Below are positions 45,476-54,827 of a stretch of DNA of 64,000 nucleotides, in pieces. Both the position numbers and the translations under genes were made by a program. The stretch's first letter is position 1. Every line of letters starts with the position of its first letter. Below the pieces are notes generated by a model. It was not told where the DNA came from and made no database searches. It saw nothing but the letters and a program-made list of their open reading frames with translations. This DNA comes from Actinostola sp. cb2023 (Eukaryota > Cnidaria > Anthozoa > Actiniaria > Actinostolidae), in assembly GCA_033675265.1 (NCBI GenBank), contig JAUJYZ010000802.1:147001-211000 (forward strand). The letters run 5' to 3'.

Positions 45476-46316
45476 AATATTTATTATGATTTTTTAATGT
45501 GTTACTTGTTATAAATCCTCTACTACAATATTTACACTTCAATCTAATATCCATACAATAGTTGTTTAGTTCTTTGATAATAAGATCATAATCGTTAGAT
45601 ACAACACATTTGAATCCATTTTCCTCATATCTTTCTAACAAGTTTTTCTGTTCAATAGAAGTAACACCAGTAGCAGTGGGTGTTTTAAATTCTATACAGA
45701 GGCCACAATATTTTTTATGAAAGTTATTAATAATCAAGTCTGGTTGTCCCTTCATATAACCTTTTTTATAAGATTGAATTCTTTTATTACTAGAATCCTG
45801 GTTTTCACCTAATCCTGCTACCATAAGAAGGTTGGGATTGAACCGTCTAATATTGAACCACTTTTGTATGTAGGTCATATTCATTTTCAATCTTGAATGA
45901 TAATGTTTTTGGGTTGTTAAACACTTGATAAGACCCATATTTTCTTATGGATGGTAATACTGTAGAGAACACCCATTTTTGAAAAACTGTTTGGCGGCTT
46001 CCATTTTAGAGCTGAAGATAAGAGAATATAATCCCGGTTCTTTTATGAATATAGTGTGTGGTTTAAGATTTCTAAGGGGCTCTGAAGAACCGCCCTGAAA
46101 TGGGGCGGTTGTGTAATTTGTATTCTGACATACATTTTCCCATTCTGTTTTATATTCCTCATCGACATGTGTTCCAATTGCATTTCTAGGTTTCTTATAT
46201 TCTAACGCTTTTGCAACATCTATACCTTTGAACCATATATTCTGTTTATCATCAATATATGTATCTATAGAAATACCAAGTTTTATGTTTTCAAATTTTC
46301 TAATTGATAATGCCAT
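45459..46316 (-). pseudogene. Bro-N plus VRR-NUC-like nuclease plus zinc finger, two frameshifts
   Basis: The N-terminal frame from ATG 46316 is a Bro-N domain (IWFKGIDVAKALEYKKPRN; then PHTIFIKEPGLYSLIF). Near 45985 a one-base slip in an A run moves the expected Bro-N end (KWVFSTVLPSIRK) into another frame. Near 45870 a second slip returns to the first frame, in which the rest reads as a PD-(D/E)xK nuclease of VRR-NUC type (GQPDLIINNF, IEFKTPTATG). A C2H2 finger ends the protein (CKYCSRGF...HNKYFH). Bro-N proteins are common in large DNA viruses; the nuclease could act in replication or recombination. The two shifts compensate, so this could be one recently broken gene or two sequencing errors. 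Confidence 0.65.
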
Positions 46317-46351
46317 ATTATATATTATTATATAATAAATAATATTTTAAG

Positions 46352-46505
46352 TGAATTCCAAGAGTCTGCTCAAGAGTGTTCAAGAGTCTGCTCAACAGGT
46401 TCCAAGAGTCTGCTCAAGAGTGCTCAAGAGTCTGCTCAAGAGATTCCAACAGATGCTCAACAGGTTCCAAGAGTATGCTCAACAGTGCTCAAGAGTGCTC
46501 ATCAA
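46352..46505. repeat. Second 11-bp-periodic minisatellite
   Basis: Same CTCAAGAG/CTCAACAG cores as at 45345. It overlaps the last codons and stop of the 202-residue gene. Confidence 0.85.
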
Positions 46506-47097
46506 CAACTTGTTTAATATCTACAAGAATATCTTCCTCTAAATTACTATGTATGATGGGTGGAGCTAACCAATCATCACCACTATTACTAATCTTAACA
46601 TGCTTTGCCACTTGGATTAGACAGCTTGCTAAAGCCACAAATCGTCCTCCTCTTAAAACAACGTATCCAGCAATATTATTTAACTCCTGTCTTAACATCT
46701 CATTGTTCTTCAAATCATTAGAAAGCTCTATGGGATTATCAATTGGGATACCATAAGAAAGGAGAGTAACAGCTGCATCTATACCCGAATTGACTAGAGA
46801 ACTTGATACATTGTTTCCTAGAATAATTTGATACCTATTATAATATTTTTCAACATCCTTTGGAGCTAGTTTTTTCACATCCCCGATAGACATTTTAATT
46901 CCAGTATATTGGTCAATAGTACCTAGAACTGCTAAAATAGATAATTGTTCACGTTTCTCCTCAATCTCTGCATTATTATCAATCTTAACAATTGGTTTCT
47001 TCTTTCTAGTCAGTTTCTTTTCCTCTACTACAGGTCCTTCTTCTGGAATAGTATCTAGTTTCTCATCATTCAAATATTGATCAATGATTGAAGTCAT
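46489..47097 (-). CDS. Polinton protein of unknown function (202 aa)
   Basis: Acidic N-terminus, a Lys-rich patch (KKLTRKKKPIVK), then a helical domain with LGTIDQYTGIKMSIGDVKKL and a Gly-Arg-Gly segment (YVVLRGGRFVALASC). It lies between the ATPase and Bro-N genes on the same strand. No motif recognised; possibly a structural or DNA-associated protein. TATAGTATAATATATG at the start. Confidence 0.58.
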   Translation of the reverse strand: MTSIIDQYLNDEKLDTIPEEGPVVEEKKLTRKKKPIVKIDNNAEIEEKREQLSILAVLGTIDQYTGIKMSIGDVKKLAPKDVEKYYNRYQIILGNNVSSSLVNSGIDAAVTLLSYGIPIDNPIELSNDLKNNEMLRQELNNIAGYVVLRGGRFVALASCLIQVAKHVKISNSGDDWLAPPIIHSNLEEDILVDIKQVVDEHS

Positions 47098-47121
47098 ATA
47101 TTATACTATACATACATATTT

Positions 47122-47751
47122 TTAAATAGTATTATTTGGGACTTCGATATAGTTGTTAAATGGATACCTTAAACAAAGGCAAATTCTGGAATATTTTTCA
47201 GATTTCAATAGTTTCATAAATTCCTTCCTTGTTTCAAGATCTAGATCTCCACCATATTCATCAAATAATAATTGATTAGATAACTTATTTGGTGTAAAGA
47301 AGCTAATTATACATGCTACGTTTTCACGAAATGGTTTACTTATAGCTGTAAGCTGTTGTGTTAAAACCCATACTGATATACCTTCATGCCTACCCGAGAA
47401 TGCTAGTCTAATAAAATTGTTACTCCTCTGTTTGAGATCTTTTGAAAAAGAACAATCGTCGAGAATGACAAGAGAATTATACCCTGAGAATACTGTTTGA
47501 CAACATGAAAGTAGATTATTTATCTCATTTTCATCTTCTGAATCAGGTGATAGAACTATAAATCTAGGATCGTTATGACCAAAACCATGATACGTTTTAT
47601 TTTTAGAATAGGTCGGGCAAATAAGAATAATGTATTCAAAAATATTTCTATACGCATGTCTTAGTAAATCGACTAAATATTGTGTTTTACCACAGTTAGT
47701 AGGGCCTGTAATAATACTGTGAAATGGAATCTTATCTTTCAGCTCCTCCAT
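47122..47751 (-). CDS. A32-like genome-packaging ATPase
   Basis: 209 residues, intact. Walker A is TGPTNCGKTQ near residue 16 and Walker B is SLVILDDCSF near residue 98. A conserved sensor-like WVLTQQLTA lies near residue 134. This is the FtsK/HerA-type packaging ATPase found in Polintons, virophages and large DNA viruses, which pumps genomic DNA into preformed capsids. The length fits the family. It is followed at 24 bp by the 202-residue gene. TTATATATAAATG precedes it. Confidence 0.88.
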   Translation of the reverse strand: MEELKDKIPFHSIITGPTNCGKTQYLVDLLRHAYRNIFEYIILICPTYSKNKTYHGFGHNDPRFIVLSPDSEDENEINNLLSCCQTVFSGYNSLVILDDCSFSKDLKQRSNNFIRLAFSGRHEGISVWVLTQQLTAISKPFRENVACIISFFTPNKLSNQLLFDEYGGDLDLETRKEFMKLLKSEKYSRICLCLRYPFNNYIEVPNNTI

Positions 47752-47779
47752 TTATATATAATTAATAGTGAATATTACT

Positions 47780-49024
47780 TTAATATAATATTGCTTTTAA
47801 ATTACCGTCTTGAATTTCCATAAGAGCATCAGCGATAACAAACATATGACATGTTATATTACCTGATCCCCCAACTGTTCTATTAAAATGAAGCATAACA
47901 CCGTCTTTTGTTGAATTTAGAAGAAGACCATTTCCATGAATATTATTATCCGGGTTTGTTTTCAAATTGATCCAAAGAGCGAATTTATCACTATAGAAAT
48001 CTTTCTGGGTTACATTATCTGTTTCACCAAGCCTTCCTCTAATTGAATTCCAAAAATCTGTTTGAACCATACCTTTCGAGAATAATTTATTAGGTATACC
48101 ATCGATATTCACATTCACTTGGGTTAATCCAGGGTTTATATACTTTTCAGAGTCTCTTGTGCCTACTGTATAAGGTTCTACAAACAAACAAAGAATTCCA
48201 CTCATTGACCTTCTTGGTATATTAACATGCTCGTTAATCACAGAGTCTGTTGCTTTATTAATTATGAATGTCCTGTGTAGAAGCACGTTTTCATAATAGA
48301 ACCCTTTACCGACTTGATATGAAGAAAGAGCTTCTCGAGCTAGGTAATCACTATTAATACAAGTGTATTCTAACTCAATATTTGAAAGACTGTATGTATA
48401 TGGTTTTGTATTATCAGATGTGACCACAATATTTCCGCTTTCTGGAAGAGTAATCTCAAATAATAGATTATTAGAAAGACCCTTTGCATAGAATATCCCA
48501 TGATTATCTAAAATACTGTGATTTAATGGTAACCGATATTTATCACCATAAACAGCTCCTAATACTACATCCTTCGCATCAGTGGTTACTTTATCACCTG
48601 AGGCTGTTCTAAGTTTTCTCATATTGACAGAACTAATACCTTCCATCAACATATTTTCACGTTCTCTTTTCGATAAGAATAAGTCGTTATAGGTTTCATA
48701 CAGATCAATACGATGGGTGTCTTGTAAAGTTTCTCCGCCATAAAGAACCCTCATACGCGACTTAAGTGCTCTCCCTAGGTTGTTAACCACTGTGTTATTT
48801 GCATGACCAGTGGCAGCTAGGTTTAGTTTGAAAAGTAATCCTATTGACTCTGGTACGTATACAATATTATCACTTAATTTAGGTATATGAACATACAGGG
48901 TCTCTCCGGGATTAGCTTTGCTTGGGTTGAAAGTAACACGATGAACGGTTCTATCAGCTTTTAAACCAAATGGTTGTTTGTATTGTCGATTTACATCTAA
49001 AATTTCAGAAATAGATTGCATCAT
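47780..49024 (-). CDS. Polinton major capsid protein candidate (double jelly roll)
   Basis: 414 residues, intact, mostly beta-strand pattern. MRVLYGGETLQDTHRIDLYE followed by NDLFLSKRERENM is typical of the Polinton capsid protein as I know it. Two halves with similar strand density fit a double jelly-roll. It is placed between the ATPase and, divergently, the integrase. It would form the hexagonal capsomers. The assignment rests on motif recognition and context; a structure prediction would settle it. Confidence 0.72.
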   Translation of the reverse strand: MMQSISEILDVNRQYKQPFGLKADRTVHRVTFNPSKANPGETLYVHIPKLSDNIVYVPESIGLLFKLNLAATGHANNTVVNNLGRALKSRMRVLYGGETLQDTHRIDLYETYNDLFLSKRERENMLMEGISSVNMRKLRTASGDKVTTDAKDVVLGAVYGDKYRLPLNHSILDNHGIFYAKGLSNNLLFEITLPESGNIVVTSDNTKPYTYSLSNIELEYTCINSDYLAREALSSYQVGKGFYYENVLLHRTFIINKATDSVINEHVNIPRRSMSGILCLFVEPYTVGTRDSEKYINPGLTQVNVNIDGIPNKLFSKGMVQTDFWNSIRGRLGETDNVTQKDFYSDKFALWINLKTNPDNNIHGNGLLLNSTKDGVMLHFNRTVGGSGNITCHMFVIADALMEIQDGNLKAILY

Positions 49025-49065
49025 TTATATAATATTATAAAAGAATATTTGTTTTATATATTATT
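49025..49065. promoter_or_regulatory. Divergent MCP/INT promoter region
   Basis: Only 41 bp separate the two start codons. The segment reads TATATAATATTATAAAAG from one side and TTTTATATATTATT from the other, so each gene has its own TATATA box within 15 bp of ATG. Confidence 0.6.
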
Positions 49066-50052
49066 ATGGAAAAGAAGTTATCAAAAATATACTATAGCCC
49101 TCATGGTTATTGGAAAGGTTATGATGCTATAAATAAACTCTCTGATGCGACCAAAATTGATAAAGATATCACCAAGAAGTGGTTATATAGGCAAGCGTTG
49201 TGGCAGATCTATTTACCACCCCCAAACGATATCCCACGGTATCATTGGAATATCTCAAAACCAAATAAAATACATCAGGCAGACTTATTATTCCTACCAC
49301 ATGACACGGTTAAAAGAAAGACATACAAATATGCTCTTGTAGTAGTTGATATAGGTAGTAGATATGTTGATGCTGAACCCTTAACGTCTAAGTATTCAAT
49401 AGAAGTATCCAGAGGGTTTGAAAAGATATACTCCAGACGTTTGGAATGGCCAGAAACAAATATGGTTGATCCTGGGAAAGAATTTATGGGTGAATTAACA
49501 AAGATATTTAATAAAAAAGATACCACCATACAGAGATCTGAAGCTGGAAATCATAGAGCACAATCACTAGTCGAGCGCGCTAATCGAACCATTGCTGAGA
49601 AACTATTTAGCCACCAGTATGCTAAAGAAATGATAATGGAAAATAATGAAAGATCCCGTGAATGGGTTAATAGAATGCCTGCTGTCATACAAAGTATAAA
49701 CAGTGGTGTTAAAAGAATTACTGGTAAAACACCGATTGATGCTCTAAAATTAAAAAAGGTGGATGAAAACCATGTAAATTATAAAAGACCTGTTGGATTA
49801 AAAGAAGATAGACTCCCAGCAGGTGTGAAAGTTAGATATCTCTATGCTCCTGGTGAGCTGGAAGGTGGTGATAAACATCGTGCCACTGACCCTATATGGT
49901 CAATAGGGATATATGATATATCCCGAACTGTAGTATCATCTGATCAACCTGTATTATATTACCTCTCTGAAGGGGCCCCAAAACGTAATTTTGTTAGAGA
50001 GGAATTACAAGCTGTTCCTGAAGATACTCAGTTACCACCTGATACTGTTTAA
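49066..50052 (+). CDS. Polinton retroviral-type integrase
   Basis: 328 residues, intact. The catalytic DDE core is visible: first Asp in HQADLLFLP (about residue 73), second in VDPGKEFMG (about 136), Glu in AQSLVERANRT (about 172). The N-terminal region is helical without a clear HHCC finger. The C-terminal region has a small beta-rich domain (VKVRYLYAPGELEG, then WSIGIYDISRTV) like the SH3/chromo-type ends of Polinton integrases. It would insert the linear element, producing the short target duplication seen at the ends. Read on the opposite strand from most neighbours and convergent with PolB, overlapping its end by 4 bp. Confidence 0.9.
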   Translation: MEKKLSKIYYSPHGYWKGYDAINKLSDATKIDKDITKKWLYRQALWQIYLPPPNDIPRYHWNISKPNKIHQADLLFLPHDTVKRKTYKYALVVVDIGSRYVDAEPLTSKYSIEVSRGFEKIYSRRLEWPETNMVDPGKEFMGELTKIFNKKDTTIQRSEAGNHRAQSLVERANRTIAEKLFSHQYAKEMIMENNERSREWVNRMPAVIQSINSGVKRITGKTPIDALKLKKVDENHVNYKRPVGLKEDRLPAGVKVRYLYAPGELEGGDKHRATDPIWSIGIYDISRTVVSSDQPVLYYLSEGAPKRNFVREELQAVPEDTQLPPDTV

Positions 50053-53000
50053 TAACTTTTGGTTTCATTAATATTTTTATAACTATAGGCTAAGGTATGA
50101 ATACCATCCACCTGAATATTTCGTTTGTCATCATCTCTTGATAATGCTATTTTGTTTACAGTTTCGGTATAAATTTGATGCTTATGACTTCTGATTACAT
50201 TCATTTTTCTAATAACTTTTTGACCTTCGAATAGACATTTTTTATAGTCGTCAAATGTGATCTCATTTTTTACTACTGACCTTTTAACACCCTTACAACG
50301 TTTTCCAACTTTTTCATCATCTGTTTTATATGCGTATAACTTAGCTCTAAGACCTACAAATTCAGTTACTTCTTCTCCACATGTCTCGTCTTTCATCATC
50401 CCTATTACTTTTTTATTTACTCTTTCTTTGATTCCACTATGGTTTTCTGGATAGTTGGATGTGTCAAACTTTGTTTCAATATCTTTTTCAATGTCTTTAT
50501 AAAAATCTTTTGTTTCTATTTCATACATCAGACTGTCTGTATCAGTAAATAATAGTTGTGCTTTCTCTTGATACTTATTTTTGATGTAGTTATAATGGAA
50601 GTCATACATCAACGTCTTTGATAGATCTAAGATGCTCATTCCAAGATAGATTGGTTTATTGAATACTAATTCTGTTTTTGTCATATGGATGGCAACTAGG
50701 TTTTCTGAGAATATGGTTCGTTTTTTATAGTTTGGTTGGTTAATTAATTTGCTTGCCTGCTTTTCATTTGTTACTAGTTTTATATCTTGTCTGTTTCTAA
50801 TGTTTTCCATCGTTTTTCCAAATACACTGTTGTTCATTAATTTGAAGAAATCTTTTTCAAAATCGTTTGTTGCTTTTGTTCTAAGATCTGTGTTAAGACT
50901 GATATACTTTTTTCAACCAGTCTGATTCCTGGAATGTTACACCTCTATGAATTTTTGTTATCTTCAATCCGAGGCTCTCATATAGTTTTAATGTTTGATG
51001 GTGAATTACATAATTTTTCTTATCACCAAGATTTGGAACTAGTTTTTCAACTTTGTTAATCATTAACCTTTCTGGAGCTAGTGGGTATCCGTTATGCAAG
51101 TTGTGTAATTCGACTGGATACTCTAGATCTACTTCTAGGATGCATGGGTGTTTCTTCCAGCTCTTAATCTCTAATTTATTCATCCATCTAAACCCATGTG
51201 TGGGTAATTTTTCACTCATGGCCCATCCATAGAGGTTGTTGGCATCTAGATATTTTATGAATGTTGATTTTTGAGTTTTATCATAATTTTTCATATATTT
51301 ATTATTCGCCGTAGCATAACGTTTACTTATCATACTGACACCACCTCTGATACCCTTTTCTACCATAAGAATCATATCAGCCTCTGATAAAAGTTCAAGG
51401 TTTATCTTAGTCATCTTAAGCATAGCATCCCATGATAATCCCGGCGCTGTGTAATACCAACAAGGGTCTAGTTTATAGTTATCCATACAGACATCTCGAA
51501 ATGCTTCAAAAACGTCGGATAATAAAATAACATCGCTTAACAAATATAGATTATGGTATTCTCGCATTGATTTTATATCGAATGATCTCCAAATATTTTG
51601 AGCATGTTTGTAATCTTCTTTATTACAGTTAGCTAGTATTATTTAATTTGTTATAAAAAGCTTCTATCGGTGGTAGGGATGTTTCATCTAGCTTCTCTAT
51701 CGAATTGATGTAATCGTAAGGATAAACTCCTTTTCTTAATAAAAGGTCTAGCTTCTCTCCATCATAGAATGTACTCATATTTTTAAATTGTTCTTTCTTA
51801 AGATTTCCAACTAAATTATCAAGAGAAGCTGACATGAATTTTAGAGAATCAATAAATCTAATCTCTCGTTTCACATTGCATGTTTTCCCATCCTTGCTAG
51901 TGAATGTGTCCACTACTATCTCTTTTTTGAAAGAGATGTACTTCTCTTCGTTGTTTGGGATACAGTCAATTTTACCACTGCTAACGCCTAAATTTTTGAT
52001 GAAGAGATGACTGTCATACCCACTCAGATTGTGGAATATCACTGGGATGTGTTTTGGTATTTTATAATTTAGATTACAATCATTATGAGCTGCTCCACGA
52101 TATGCTCCTGTAAGATGATCATGATCTAATACCTTATCTTCACCCAGTTCTTTTTCACAAATGTGACAATGGGTTGCTTCATCATATTTCTTCCTATCCT
52201 TGTTTGTCATTTTTACCTTCTTATTGTATTTAAAATTTGAATATAATCCTCTAACAGACTTTTCTATTGAGTTAACAAAATGTTGACTTATATCATAATC
52301 GTCACTTTTTGTTGTGTATTTTACTATTTTTGGTCTATACAACTTATCATTATAACATTTTATCATGTAACAATAGCCTGATGGTTTATGTTTTTGATAC
52401 TTCTCGGTATAGGATCTACCTTCATCAGGTTGGCATGAAGATATATTTTCTGTAAAGCATTCGAAATCTGCATAAATCACAAATGGTACTCTCATACTGT
52501 TGTTATAATTCTTAAACTTTAGCATGGTACCTTTCTTTGGTAATTTTATTTTAATAGCATCTTGGTTTTTACAGTATTCAGAATGCTTTTTAAGGGACTT
52601 CTCTGTTTTGAAACTATTGAGGCATCTTTCACAGAAATATAATCCATGGCCATTCTTATTAACTTGTGCAGAACACAGTCTCGACATACTCTTAATCCAA
52701 CAGTAATGGTTGGTCTTATCGTTTGAAATTAGAAGCAGATTTATTGTTTGTTCTCTACTATTGTTTTTACTAATCCGAAGTGGATATACTTCATCATCTT
52801 GATAACCATAGACATTGACTCTATACTTGGTATTATTCTTCTCAAAAATACATATTTTATCAACTTGTACTGGGAAATCAAGACCAGTCCAGTTTAATTT
52901 CTCTGCGTTTGCTTTCAAAACTTTTGAGATTCTTTCTGAATTTTTTTTTATTGGAAATATAGCATTAGTCATAGCCCATTTAAAACATTGATTATCTTCA

Positions 53001-53287
53001 TTTTTTGTATTAACTATCGCTTCTTTCCTTTTTAATATTCTAGGGAGCTCTATATAAGATTTTCCAGAAATTGGTTTATATTTATCAATATTTATATCTA
53101 AGTTAACAACTTTCTTAAAAATCCATCCAGAACCTTGATTTTGGAAGTTATCAACCTTTTCTAAGATCTGATCCTTAAAACGATTGTAAACCTCATCCAG
53201 ATTGGTCGACTCTGTAACTATCTCGATCGTTGAATGAAAATATCCATATGTGTAAACCTTCTCCTTTTTGTCCATCTTATAAAATTC
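50049..53287 (-). pseudogene. Protein-primed DNA polymerase B (main body), two frameshifts
   Basis: Frame 1 (53275 to about 51630) has a finger-like YFCERCLNSF, exonuclease motif I (VIYADFECF), an endonuclease VII-like Cys/His cluster (CHICEKELGEDKVLDHDH) and exonuclease motif II (FHNLSGYDSH). A one-base shift near 51630 leads to frame 2 (to 50893), with exonuclease III (YHNLYLLSDV) and polymerase motif A (DANNLYGWAM). A second shift in a six-A run near 50902 leads to frame 3 (50837-50049), with motif B (NNSVFGKTMEN) and motif C (FTDTDSLMYE). The enzyme would replicate the element from a protein primer. The N-terminal part lies beyond the retrotransposon at 60896-61393. As written it cannot make polymerase. 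Confidence 0.85.
51629..53275 (-). CDS. PolB fragment: exonuclease half
   Basis: This is the longest open piece of the polymerase (548 residues). It covers the N-terminal zinc-finger-like region, exonuclease motifs I and II and the Cys/His insertion. Its ATG is probably internal to the original gene, because the frame is open upstream to the retrotransposon junction and matches that of the piece at 60896-61393. Confidence 0.75.
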   Translation of the reverse strand: MDKKEKVYTYGYFHSTIEIVTESTNLDEVYNRFKDQILEKVDNFQNQGSGWIFKKVVNLDINIDKYKPISGKSYIELPRILKRKEAIVNTKNEDNQCFKWAMTNAIFPIKKNSERISKVLKANAEKLNWTGLDFPVQVDKICIFEKNNTKYRVNVYGYQDDEVYPLRISKNNSREQTINLLLISNDKTNHYCWIKSMSRLCSAQVNKNGHGLYFCERCLNSFKTEKSLKKHSEYCKNQDAIKIKLPKKGTMLKFKNYNNSMRVPFVIYADFECFTENISSCQPDEGRSYTEKYQKHKPSGYCYMIKCYNDKLYRPKIVKYTTKSDDYDISQHFVNSIEKSVRGLYSNFKYNKKVKMTNKDRKKYDEATHCHICEKELGEDKVLDHDHLTGAYRGAAHNDCNLNYKIPKHIPVIFHNLSGYDSHLFIKNLGVSSGKIDCIPNNEEKYISFKKEIVVDTFTSKDGKTCNVKREIRFIDSLKFMSASLDNLVGNLKKEQFKNMSTFYDGEKLDLLLRKGVYPYDYINSIEKLDETSLPPIEAFYNKLNNTS

Positions 53288-53292
53288 ACACT

Positions 53293-53620
53293 TGTAGGTG
53301 CATGAGGCGTTCTTTGGGATATACTATAACTTGAATACTCGCTCTTTCTGATGTATACATTCTTTGTGTTCTTTTAATACATGTTATCGGTCGCGAAGCG
53401 GTTTACAAACTGTAATGGTAAATATAAGATGACATTCACTAAACGTTTGAAGCATCTGAAAATAGAAAGGACTTACATTATATTCTCCTGGCTTACGTCC
53501 TACATTCCTTAAACCTCGACTCAACTGTCTTCAACCATGGCCGACTCTTTCGTGCTCTCTCGTGCTCTAACCTAGGCCCTCTCGGCCGGATCATGCCCAG
53601 GCCTGTCTGCGGCAGTAACA
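53293..53620 (-). repeat. BEL/Pao 3' LTR
   Basis: 328 bp, identical base for base to 60568-60895 as far as I compared by eye; TG...CA ends. Confidence 0.95.
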
Positions 53621-53699
53621 TTCCCGGTCCCTAAACCTGACAATGGTTTACCCTTAAATAAACTACTATAACCTTTAAACTCAACAATGTCTATAATGT

Positions 53700-54827
53700 C
53701 TATTGTTCTTCCTTTGCCAATAACACCACAAGTTTGTTGGCTGGGCGTCTTAACTCGGTCTTCTGGGTCCTCACGACTGCAGATCGGACTAAGCCTTGTG
53801 CGTCTGGTTCAACTTGTACGATGACTCCCATTGACCACGAGTTGCGCGAAGCATTCTCATCCTTGATTATCACGACGTCTCCGACTGTCAAGTTACGTCC
53901 AGGGTTTTGCCATTTGTGACGTTGTTGCAGCGTTACCAAGTACTCCTTTTTCCATCGTGTCCAGAAGAGGTTTGTCAAATATTGCACTCTCCTCCATCTG
54001 CGTTTCATGTAGACATCACCTTTCTGGAAGTTCCCAGGGGGAGGTACGATAACAGCTGACTTTGTCGTCAAGAGGTGACTTGGGGTTAATGGTTCTAAGT
54101 CGTCGATGTCGTTAGAGATGAAGGTTAGTGGTCTGGAGTTAATGACAGCTTCTACTTCACACATTAAGGTACGCAGGGACTCGTCGTCAAGGCGATTCCC
54201 ATGCTCCTGCAGAAGACCAGCGAGCACCTTCCTTGTGGTTTGGATTTGCCTTTCCCATACGCCACCCATGTGGCTCGCGGCAGGTGGATTAAATATCCAG
54301 TCGATCTCTTGCTTGCGTAGTTTGTCTCTTATCTGACCATGGTCCATCTCTTTTATGGCTTGACGGAGTTCAGCCTGAGCACCAACAAAGTTGGTCCCGT
54401 TGTCGCTTCTGATCGTCCGCACTGGACCACGGCGAGCAATGAACCTCCTGAGTGCTTGTATGAAGGAGTCAGTCTCAAGGGAGTTTGCGATCTCGATATG
54501 GACTGCTCTACTCGCCAAGCAGGTGAAAAGGGCACCATAACGCTTTACTTCCTTTCGACCGGTCTTGATGATGTATGGTCCGAAGTAGTCCACACCGGTA
54601 AACGTAAACGGTGGGGCTGGTGTGACTCGTTCCTTTGGTAAATCGGCCATCTTCTGTTGATTTGGCTTGCCACGACTTCTCCGACAAATTACGCACTTTG
54701 AAAGTACGTGGCGCACAGCAGCGTTAGCACTGATGATCCAGTACCTCTCTCGTAGTCTAGAAAGGACGTGACCACGACCGGTGTGACCCAGGATCTTGTG
54801 AGCCTCTTTGATGATGAGTGCAGTCAC
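53700..54827 (-). CDS. BEL/Pao integrase
   Basis: HHCC-type zinc finger ([11 protein letters not shown], then CVICRRSRG), followed by a DDE core: Asp in [10 protein letters not shown], Asp in [13 protein letters not shown], Glu in [11 protein letters not shown]-terminal domain ([18 protein letters not shown]) is typical of BEL/Pao and DUF5641. It lies one frame off the RT piece; the junction is in an AGAGAGAG run near 54835. Intact within itself. Confidence 0.9.
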   Translation of the reverse strand: MTALIIKEAHKILGHTGRGHVLSRLRERYWIISANAAVRHVLSKCVICRRSRGKPNQQKMADLPKERVTPAPPFTFTGVDYFGPYIIKTGRKEVKRYGALFTCLASRAVHIEIANSLETDSFIQALRRFIARRGPVRTIRSDNGTNFVGAQAELRQAIKEMDHGQIRDKLRKQEIDWIFNPPAASHMGGVWERQIQTTRKVLAGLLQEHGNRLDDESLRTLMCEVEAVINSRPLTFISNDIDDLEPLTPSHLLTTKSAVIVPPPGNFQKGDVYMKRRWRRVQYLTNLFWTRWKKEYLVTLQQRHKWQNPGRNLTVGDVVIIKDENASRNSWSMGVIVQVEPDAQGLVRSAVVRTQKTELRRPANKLVVLLAKEEQ

